A stretch of 64,000 nucleotides of DNA from Streptomyces pristinaespiralis (GTDB lineage: Bacteria; Actinomycetota; Actinomycetes; Streptomycetales; Streptomycetaceae): assembly GCF_001278075.1 (NCBI RefSeq), contig NZ_CP011340.1:2852001-2916000 (forward strand), read 5' to 3'. The translations under genes and the position numbers were made by a program. The notes under the pieces are model-generated. The model was given only the letters and a program-made list of their open reading frames with translations, had not been told where the DNA came from and did no database searches. This document shows positions 27,004 to 35,600 of this stretch, piece by piece (positions within the stretch are counted from its first letter, which is position 1; each line of letters begins with the position of its first letter).

Positions 27004-27089
27004 CACGTGTCTCCGCACGTCGATAAGGGACGGATGGGGGCGGGCGGACGCCCCGGCCTCGGCGGCCGCGGCGTTCGCCCGTCCTGCTG

Positions 27090-27127
27090 ACCTGTCCGGC
27101 AGGGCCGTGCGGCTCTGCCGGACAGGT
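27090..27127 (-). terminator. Strong hairpin between FG-GAP1 and RHS1
   Basis: Thirteen-base-pair perfect arms (ACCTGTCCGGCAG and complement) around a 12-nt loop in the 157-bp gap. No promoter is evident between it and RHS1, so it may work as an attenuator that lowers RHS1 relative to FG-GAP1. Confidence 0.65.
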
Positions 27128-27160
27128 TCGTTCGATGGCGCGGCGCCGCCGCGCGGTTCA

Positions 27161-28720
27161 TCAGCGGACCGTCGCGCCGAAGGCGGTGCCGCCCGCGGGG
27201 ATACCGCCTTCGCCCGGCTTGAAGGTCTGGGTGGGGGCGCCGCCGTTCGCGACGTCCCACGGGAACAGGTGGACGGCGTGACCGGCCTGCGGGCCGTACG
27301 GCATGCCGACGTACAGGCCCGCCGTGGAGGCCGCGAGGCTCAGGCCGGCGAGCTGCACGGGAGCGGGCTCGCCGGGGATGCCCCAGCCCGGGTCGATCCA
27401 GGAGTCGGACGCGCCGGGCGCACCGACCATGGGCACGATGTGGACACCGCCCTTCGCGCGGTGCTCCTCGGCCGACTCCTCACCCGGGACGCCGATCGCC
27501 AGGCGGGCGGTCGTGCCGGATGTGGTGCTGTTGGGGGCGGTGTTGACCGCGGCGAGGCGCTGTCCGAAGAAGTCGCCCGCGTCACCCTCCTGCTCGACGT
27601 TCGCCGTGTCCTGCGCGATCCACATGATCTCGGTGAACGTCCCGGACGCGGTGACCCGGAAGACCTGCACCGCCCCGGCGTCGACGGTGGAGGACAGGTC
27701 CTCCCCCGGCACGCCGACGGCGAGCAGCGATTCGTTGGTCGTCGTGGCCCCGGACGCCCGGTACGGGACCATCGCGAGGGCGGTCGCGAAACCGTCGCCG
27801 AACTCCTCCGCGCCGGCGACGTCGCTCTGGTCCTGGCCCAGACCGAAGAGGGGCTTGACCCGGCCTGAGACGAGCGTGTGGCTGAAGACCGTGGCACAGC
27901 CCGCGAACGTGGTGGTGGACAGCGCCTCGCCCGGGGAGCCGATCGCGAAATGTGTCGGGCTCGCCGCGATCGAGGTGCCGAAACGATCGTCGATCTCGGC
28001 CGTGCCGGGAACGGCGCCGGCAGCGTTGTCGGTGTCCTGGTTGATTCCGAGGACGGTCTGCGCCGTGCCGTGGATGTAGACCGCGCCTCCGGCGTCCTCC
28101 GCGGTGCCGATGGACTCGCCGGGTACGCCGGCGATCAGATAGGGCACGCCGGTGGAGGTCTTGCCCGCGGCGAGCGCGTAACCGACCCAGTCGCCGGCTT
28201 CGGCGGCTCCCTCGAGCGTCTTGCCCTCGCCCTGGATGTGCTCCTTGGGCACCTTGCCGGCGTTGAAGCCCGTCGCCGAGCCGTATACGACGTGGACCGC
28301 GCCGGCGTCGGCGGCGGTGCCGATGTCCTCGTACGGCATGCCGACGGCGAGGTCGGCGCAGCCGTCGAGGTCGGCGTCGTAGACCGCGAGGGCGATGCCG
28401 TACCGGTCGCCCTCCTCGGGTCCGCCCGGGACGTTCGGCGAGTCCTGGGTGAGTTCGTAGGTTCCCTTGCCGCCGCCGTAGACGATCCTCACGAGGCCCG
28501 CCTCCGCCCGGCCGGCGACGGTCGCCTCCGGGTCGGCGATCGCCGTGTCGCGGATGCCGTCGCCGTTGAAGTCCGACTCCACGCCGGAGCATCCGGCGGC
28601 GACCGCGGCGACCGGCGCCGGGGCGAGCCCGAGGGCGGACGCGGTCAGGACGAGCGCGCTCGCGGCGAGGGCGCCCCGTCGTCGGACCGCCCGCGGGTGC
28701 GGGCGCGTTGGACTGCTCAC
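27161..28720 (-). CDS. Secreted FG-GAP beta-propeller protein (FG-GAP1)
   Basis: Exported integrin-alpha-like repeat protein, 519 residues from GTG 28720 with GGGGAGGG ~10 nt upstream; the frame is open to 28822 but the leader shared with FG-GAP2 supports 28720. The signal peptide (LAASALVLTASALGLAPAP) is followed by CSGVESDFNGDGIRDTAIAD, a calcium-loop FG-GAP unit. About six more repeats have the recurrent core 'AxGVPGE' (IAGVPGESIGTAEDAG, LAVGVPGEDLSSTVDAG). No catalytic motif is seen. A beta-propeller for binding or scaffolding is inferred. It is closely related to the product of 40289-41857 and sits directly before RHS1. Confidence 0.88.
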   Translation of the reverse strand: MSSPTRPHPRAVRRRGALAASALVLTASALGLAPAPVAAVAAGCSGVESDFNGDGIRDTAIADPEATVAGRAEAGLVRIVYGGGKGTYELTQDSPNVPGGPEEGDRYGIALAVYDADLDGCADLAVGMPYEDIGTAADAGAVHVVYGSATGFNAGKVPKEHIQGEGKTLEGAAEAGDWVGYALAAGKTSTGVPYLIAGVPGESIGTAEDAGGAVYIHGTAQTVLGINQDTDNAAGAVPGTAEIDDRFGTSIAASPTHFAIGSPGEALSTTTFAGCATVFSHTLVSGRVKPLFGLGQDQSDVAGAEEFGDGFATALAMVPYRASGATTTNESLLAVGVPGEDLSSTVDAGAVQVFRVTASGTFTEIMWIAQDTANVEQEGDAGDFFGQRLAAVNTAPNSTTSGTTARLAIGVPGEESAEEHRAKGGVHIVPMVGAPGASDSWIDPGWGIPGEPAPVQLAGLSLAASTAGLYVGMPYGPQAGHAVHLFPWDVANGGAPTQTFKPGEGGIPAGGTAFGATVR

Positions 28721-28886
28721 TGATGTGATCCCTCCCCTTGGCCGGCGGCTTCTTCCGCCGGCTGTCCGGAGGCAGAGTGCGGACGGTCCCGCCTCGGCCT
28801 GCCGGCCGTGCGCGGGGCGCACCGGAGCACTGCTGCCTTGCCCTGTCCTTCCGGGACAGGGCGGGCCCAGGGGCCCGTCGGTCCGC
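28721..28886 (-). promoter_or_regulatory. Leader of FG-GAP1, shared with FG-GAP2
   Basis: Part of the gene-free stretch 28721-29118. Next to the SD (CCTCCCC on the plus strand) is a hairpin GCCGGCGG-CTTCTT-CCGCCGGC (28741-28762), and a second hairpin lies at 28841-28863 (GCCCTGTCC/GGACAGGGC). A 17-nt block at 28870-28886 is identical to 41941-41957 before FG-GAP2. No clear -35/-10 pair was found. Confidence 0.5.
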
Positions 28887-28953
28887 CCCGCGGGGGGATA
28901 TGACGGACCGTCAAGGCCGGTGGGTGAAGCCTTGTGGGGCCACGTTCCGCCCG

Positions 28954-28983
28954 GCCGGCCTCACGTCATGCCGTGAGGCCGGC
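28954..28983 (-). terminator. Tandem terminator 3 after the RHS2/immunity unit
   Basis: Twelve-base-pair perfect arms (GCCGGCCTCACG and complement), 6-nt loop. It is the third hairpin downstream of the putative immunity gene. Confidence 0.7.
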
Positions 28984-29037
28984 CCGGCGGAACACCCCTC
29001 TCAGGGGTTGCCGCGGTGACCGCCCGCAGGGGTTCAC

Positions 29038-29070
29038 CCCGGGCACGCGCTGGTTCCGCGCGTGCCCGGG
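29038..29070 (-). terminator. Tandem terminator 2 after the RHS2/immunity unit
   Basis: Thirteen-base-pair perfect arms (CCCGGGCACGCGC and complement), 7-nt loop. Confidence 0.75.
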
Positions 29071-29080
29071 AAGCGGCGAC

Positions 29081-29111
29081 GGCCGGGCCGGGCACGTGGC
29101 CCGGCCCGGCC
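29081..29111 (-). terminator. Tandem terminator 1 after the RHS2/immunity unit
   Basis: Twelve-base-pair perfect arms (GGCCGGGCCGGG and complement), 7-nt loop, 8 nt past the TAG stop of the immunity candidate. Confidence 0.8.
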
Positions 29112-29118
29112 GGTCCGG

Positions 29119-29592
29119 CTACGGGCCGAGGGCGAGCCCCACCTCGTCCGCCAGTTGCCGTGCGGTCGGGTTCATCGCGAGCGCCGGGTGATCCGCGACG
29201 ACTACGGCGAGTTCCCGCCGGATGAAGTCGCGGCCCGCGTCGACGAACTCGTCGACAGAGCAAACGATCTCGGCCTCGGCGTAGGTGGGTGACAGCACCA
29301 TGTCGTCACCGCGGCGCACGATCCGGATCTTCTCGTCGTTCTCCGTGAAGTCGATCCAGTCGTGCTCCGCGCCCTCCCGGGCGGAACCCATGACCTCGCG
29401 GACGCTGTAGAAGGCGTCGAAGAGCGGCGTCCAGCCCCACGGGGGGCTGATGTCCGTCGTTCCGTGCTCGATCCGCCAGGCACCGAGGAAGCAGTACCAC
29501 CGCAGATTGGAACGGGAGACGGTCGTCAGGTCCACCCGGGACTCGTACCCCTGTGGCCCGTACCAGGAGTCCTCCGCGAAGGCCATCCGCAT
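29119..29592 (-). CDS. Putative immunity protein of RHS2
   Basis: A 157-residue cytosolic-looking protein starting at ATG 29592 with a strong AAGGAGGAGG upstream. It is acidic and aromatic-rich (RWYCFLGAWRIEHG, PPWGWTPLFDAFYSV), and its C-terminal helix is DEVGLALGP. No signal peptide, membrane segment or recognised catalytic motif is present. It begins 18 bp after the RHS2 stop and is followed by three tandem terminators. The position and size are those expected of an immunity gene for the RHS2 tip. The family is not recognised, and the role is inferred from context. Confidence 0.75.
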   Translation of the reverse strand: MRMAFAEDSWYGPQGYESRVDLTTVSRSNLRWYCFLGAWRIEHGTTDISPPWGWTPLFDAFYSVREVMGSAREGAEHDWIDFTENDEKIRIVRRGDDMVLSPTYAEAEIVCSVDEFVDAGRDFIRRELAVVVADHPALAMNPTARQLADEVGLALGP

Positions 29593-29610
29593 ATTTCGTT
29601 CCCTCCTCCT

Positions 29611-32600
29611 TTATCGCTTCACCGGGAAGGCGTTCTTCACGTAGTTCTCGTCCGGGTCGTAGTAGACCCGCATCACGTACAGCTTGTTCCTCGGCACTTT
29701 GCGGTCGTAGCCGATGGGGTCGTTGTACCTGAGCTCGAAGACCTTTCCGTCCCTGTTCTTGGTGTCGTGCACCTCGCGGCCCTTGCTGAGCACCTCCTTG
29801 ATGATCTTCGCCCTCGAGTCCTTGGTCGTCCCCGGCAGCCACTCGGTCTTCTTGGCGTCGCCGCTGTTGAGGCCCTCCGGAGTGTGGTTGAAGACGATGT
29901 GCCCGTCGTTGATCGTCAGGCAGTTCAGGTCCATGTTGTGCACGAGCACCGGCTCGGCGCCCGCGAACACGAAGTACGCGTGGATGCCTGCCACGGTGAG
30001 GTCGTGCGTGCGCTGGCGCTTCTCGAAGAAGTCCAGTGCGGTCAGCTCGACCTGGTCGCCGTCGGCCGTGCGCAGGTCCATGCCCGGCTCGAGGTCACCG
30101 GCGTCGACCCACGCCTGCGCGGACTCGACCCAGAACGGGTGCGTGACGGTGGAGACGAGCTCGGCTGCCCCCGATCCGGTCGAGACCGTCAGCGTCACGA
30201 AGTCCTTGTCGTCCTCCGTGACGATCGTGCGGACGACCTCGCGGTCGGAGTTCTCACCGGTCTTCGGATCGGTGACCTCGACCTTGTCGCCGAGCCCGAC
30301 GTCCTCGATCTTCTTCTTGCTGCCGTCGGCCATGAGGACGAGGGATCCCGGCAGGAAGCTGTGCGCCTCGCAACTGTCGTCGTCGCGTTTCTTGTTCTTG
30401 CCCTTGGGTTTCGCCTTCTTCGACTTCTCCAGGGCGTCCTCGGCCTTGTCGAGCTGCTTCTCCGCCTTCCGCAGCCTGTTGATGGCCCCGTAGAGGTCCG
30501 GCAGGAGCTCGATGGCCTTCTTGATCTTCTTGGCCTTGACCAGACCCTTGAGCCACGCCCCGAGGAACAGGCTCGCCACCTCGGCGGCGGCCTTCAGACA
30601 GGTGCCGACCGCGGGGTTCGAGGCGCAGTCCTGCACGGCGTTGACGCCCGCGATGTCCTTGAGCTCCTCGATGATCTTGTCGGTCACCTCGGTGATGCCC
30701 TGGTTCGCCGACGCGACCGCCTGCTGGGCCACCTCGACGTCCTGCTCCTCCTTCGTCTTCGCCGGAGCGGACTCCCTGACCTCGCCGAACTCCCAGCCGT
30801 TGGGGCCCATCCGGCAGGTGATGATGCCTTCCCAGCACTCGGCCGGGATGGTGCCCGAGGGGTCGGCGAAGGTGACCGGCGAATTGTTGCCGTACGCGTA
30901 CCCGCTCATCTGCTGGGCGTTGGCGAAGGCGACGATCGGGTCGGCCGAGATGAAGCGGCCGAGCACCGGGTCGTACTCGCGGGCGCCGAGGTGGGTGAGC
31001 CCTGTGGTCTCGTCGAGGGTTCCCCCGACGAAGCCCTGCTCGACCGGCCAACTACCACCACCCGGTGCCTGGCCGCGTGCGTTGCCGTAGGGGTCGTAAC
31101 GGCGCGAGGTCACCGCTCCCGTGGCCGACTGGACGGCCACGTCGCCGGTGCCGTTGTGGTCGGAGGCCAGGAAGGTGATCGTGTTGTCGTTCGTCCGCAC
31201 CGCCACGTTCTGACCGGCGAGCGTGTAGTAGCGGGTGGCCTGGACGCTCGTCGACCCGGCCGGCAGGAACAGCTCCGTGCCCGGCAGGTAGACCGTGGTG
31301 CCCGACGGGTCCTTACGCTGGACCCGGGTGCCCTCGGAGTCGTAGAGGAACGTCGTGTCCCCGGCCTCGTCGGCCGGCGTGGTCACGTCGTCGGGCACGG
31401 ACACCTTGCTCAGCTTGCCGTTGACGTCCCAGCTCAGCGTGTCGGTGTCACCTCCGACGGTGCGGGTGTCCATGTTGCCCGCTTCGTCGTAGCCGTACGT
31501 GGACTGCCGGGCGCCGGTCGGCGTGTTCTCGACGACCTTGGTGACGGCGTGCGGTCCGGCGCCGTTCTCTCCGTAGGTGTAGGTCCGGGTGACGTCCTTG
31601 GACGCGTCCAGGCCCGTGTCGTGGACGATCTCCTGCGTACGGTTGCCGATGGCGTCGGCCCGGTAGGACTTCCAGTACGCCGCGGGTCCGCCGAGCGCGG
31701 CGGAGCCGGGGGCGCCCGCACAGGCTGACGGCTGGGAGCCGTCGACCGGAGCGGTGGTGCCGATCGTCCCGGAGCCGGCCGCCGTCGTGGTGTTGGCCGA
31801 CGGCGTCCACGCCTCGGAGAGGCGCTTGTTCGCGTCGTAGCGGAAGCACTGCACGTCCACGAGACTCGACACGGAGCCGGAGTCCGCCATCGACAGGATG
31901 TTTCCGGCCGCGTCGTACGAGTACGCGGTCTGCTTCACCGGCCCGCCGGTGGAGCCGTAGACGTCGACCTTCGCTTCCTTCAGACGCTTGGTCCCGCGTT
32001 CGTAGTCGAAGGTCTGCCAGACCTTCTTGCCGCCGGAGTTCAGCTCGAACTGCAGCAGCTCACTCGTCGGCGACCAGGTGGTGCCGGAGATGATCGTGTC
32101 GGTGCCCTTCATCGTGACGGGCCGCTGGAGTTCGTCGTACCCGAAGGCCAGGACCTCGGCGGACAGCCCGCCCGCGGCCGGCAGGCCGGAGGACTGCGGA
32201 GTGCCGTCACGGTTGAAGGCACTGGTGAATGTGTAGTTGCCGGCCAATGCGCCCTGCGACGCGGGCACGCTGTACACCGTCTTCGTCGGACGGTAGAAGT
32301 CGTCGGCCGTCTGGACGATGGTGCCGAAGTACTCCGTGGCGCCGACATACCGGAGCGACGCGTACGGCAGGCCGAGCATGCCGGGGCGGTCGTACCGCGT
32401 CTCCGAGATCTTCTTGCCCGCCGAGACCGCGCCGTCGTAGGTGCCGGTCATACGGCCGATGGCGTCGTACGTGCTGGTGATCGTCGTGTTGCGGCCCTCG
32501 TGCACGACGGACGTGACGCGGTCCGCGTCGTCGTAGCCCATCACCGTCGTGCCGGAGTCCGGGTCCTGGGACCGGACCTTGCGACCGCGCTGGTCGTAGG

Positions 32601-35600
32601 TGAACGACCAGGTGTTCTGCTGGGAGTCGACGACGGTTTCCAGTTCGCCGGACGGCGTGTAGGAGTACTTCGTGGACGTGTACGCCACCGGACCCGTGCC
32701 GCCGGGGGTGCCGCTCTGGTACTGGCGCACCTCGGTGACCTTGCCCGAGGCGTCGGTCAGCGTGGTCGTGCCGACACCGCCCTGCGGGGGTATCTGGTGG
32801 ATCCTGTCACCCTCGTGCACCGTGGTGCTGCGCCACTGCTCGACGCCGGCGACGGAGAACACCGTCGCGGTGGTGCGCCCCATGTCGTCGTACTCGTAGT
32901 GGGTCTGCGACTCGACCTCACCGTTACGCACGATGAGCAACTGGTCCGAGGGGGCGCCGGTCGCCTGGTAGGTGTCGTAGGCGGTCTTCAGCTTGCCGCG
33001 GCTGTCGTAGAACGTGTCGGCGACGAGCCGGGTGCCGCCGGGGCCCACGGCCTGACGCTGACGGGCTCGCAGCATGCTGTCGTACAGCGTGTACTCGCTG
33101 CTGTAGGAACCCCCTTCCTCAAGGATCTCGGACTTGACGGCCACCGGGGCGTCCCGGCGGACCAGGTAGGAGTACTTGTTGTTCGGCGTCTGGCCGGCGG
33201 CCTTGCTGCGGTCCTGCAGCCACACCGAGGTGACCCGGCCGAGACCGTCGAAGGCCATGTCGGTGCGCTTGCCGTTGGCGTCGGTCTGTCCCCGGGACTG
33301 GCCCCACGCCGGGTCGTAGTCGGTGGTGACCGCGTGCCCGAGGGCGTTGGTCGCCTTGGTCTGCGTCGTCAGGCCGTTGACCATGGTGTACGCCGTGGTC
33401 GTCCTGCCCGTTGCCGGTGTGGTCGCCGTGGCCGGGCGACCGTAGGAGTCGTACGTGTTCTTGAACGTCTCCTGGTAGGTGGCGGTGGTGCCGTCGTGCG
33501 ACGCGAGGCGTTCGGAGGAGGTCTCCAGTCCGCGGGTCGGGGCGGCCCCGTGGGCGAGGCTGTCGTAGAAGGTCCGGGTGTCGGAGATGACCTGGGTCTT
33601 GCGGTCCGGTGTGGCGGAGCAGTTGACCGCCACCGTCTCCACCCGCTTGACGCGGTCGAGGAAGTTCTGCCCGGCGGCCTTGTTGTCCGCGTACCACGTA
33701 CGGGTACAGGTGTCGTCCTTGGCCGCGGCGGCCTTTTCCGCCAGGGTCGCGGTCTCAGGGACGACCAGCCCGAAGTCCTCGGCCTGGGTGACACGGCCCG
33801 TACCCGTGACCGTGTCGTACGTCGTCTGCGAGCGGCTCTCACGCCAGCCGCCCGACTTGAGGGCGGTGAACCCGCGCGTGAGGCTGGGCTTGACCAGGGT
33901 GGCCCGAACCGTGCCCCAGTCCTTGGTCTGGGTCGCGGTGTGGTGCTTCCACGGCTTCTTGATCACCTTGGTGGTGACCGAGGCGCCGTTGTAGACCTGC
34001 GTCTCCAGCTCGAAGCCGGTGAAGTCCTCGTCGTCGGTGTACACCGTTCCGGTGGAGTCGGTCACCGACGCCGAACGCGTGCCGCCTCCCGGCAGCTTGT
34101 CACCGTTCAGGCCCTGCAGGTAGGTGTACTCGATACGGGACCGCTGCACGTCCTCGGAACCGCTGGTGACCTTGACCTTGCCGTAGCCCTGCCACTCACC
34201 CCAGGTCAGGAACTCCGTGGGGGTGATGCCGTCGGGCTTCGAGTGACGCCAGCCTGCCGGTCCTTCGTAGGCGTACCGGGTCACCATCTTGTCGGCGCCG
34301 CCGGTGCGGTCGGTCTCGACGATCTCGGCCACTACGTACTTGTGGAACCAGTCGTCGATCGGGTCGACATGCCCAGGGGCGGCCCACTTGACCGGGTAGC
34401 AGCGCTTGGTCGACTCGCCCGGCTTGGGCAGGGTGGGGACGGTGCACTCCGCGGGTGCGTAGTTGACATCCAGTTGGGCACCGGTCTCGCTCACGACCGC
34501 GGCCAGGCGATAGCGCTTGAACGGGGCGATGTTGTCGCCGATCGCGTCGACGCGGTTGTCCTTCTGCTCGCCGAACAGCTCCAGCGAGGGAACCTTCGCC
34601 GTGGTGCCGACCCGGCCCTCGTGGTCGATCTTCGACAGCCACATGCTCTTGGAGTCGTCACCGTTGTCCAGGAACAGGTGCGTGAAGATCCAGGCGTCCA
34701 CGTCCTGATAGGTGGTGGCGTCCTGGCGCATCTGCGTGACGACGGCCTTGAGCCGCTTGGTGGTGAAGAACGTCGGCGAGATCTGGTCCGCACCGCACTT
34801 CGTCGCCGCCTTGCACTCGCGGTCGACGGGGACGTCGGGCCAGCGGGAGGCGTTGCCGGTGGTGCGCTTGGTCTCGGCGCAGTCGAACGAGGCGTCGGGC
34901 AGGCATCGTTCGGCGACGTCGAAGGTCACCCGGGCCGGCGCCTTGGCGGCGTAGACCTGGGTGTCGCGCTGGCCGTAGTCGATGCGCTTGAGGTACCCGC
35001 CACGGTGGTAGGCCGTGCCGTTGACGTCGGTCTTGCCGCCCAGCGCGTAGTGGTTGATCTCCCGCTCGTAGTAGTGGGAGACGACGTTGTCGTGCGGGTC
35101 CTTGACGTAGTCGAGGTTCCAGCGCCACGCCTGCTGGCAGTGGGCGCCTGCGAAGGTGGCGTTGTAACAGGGCTCGCCGGAGTCGTCGCCGAAGACCGGC
35201 GCGGTCCACACGGAGGCGGTCTCCTCGTTGCCGGACGACCAGCCCGGCAGGCGGTTCAGCCCGAAGTAGTACTCCTTGCTGTCCGGCGTGGTGATGCGCC
35301 AGTGCTCGCCGTCGTTGTCACCGTTCGTGGCCCCGGTCAGCTTCTCGACCTTCGAGCCGTCGGAGTTGCTCAGCCGCCACTGGCCGGTCGCGTCGTCCTT
35401 GATGATCTGGGACGCGCTGCCGTTGAGCATGATGGTGGCGTTGTCGAACGCCCAGCACTGCTCCGCCGAGCCGTCGTGACCGTCCTCGGTGCACGGCTTG
35501 TACTGGCGCTCGATGTACCCGGACTCGTAGCTGAAGCCCTCGCCGATCCAGGAACCCTGGTTGTTGGTGGCCGATGTGCGGCCGTCGGTGGACTGCGACT

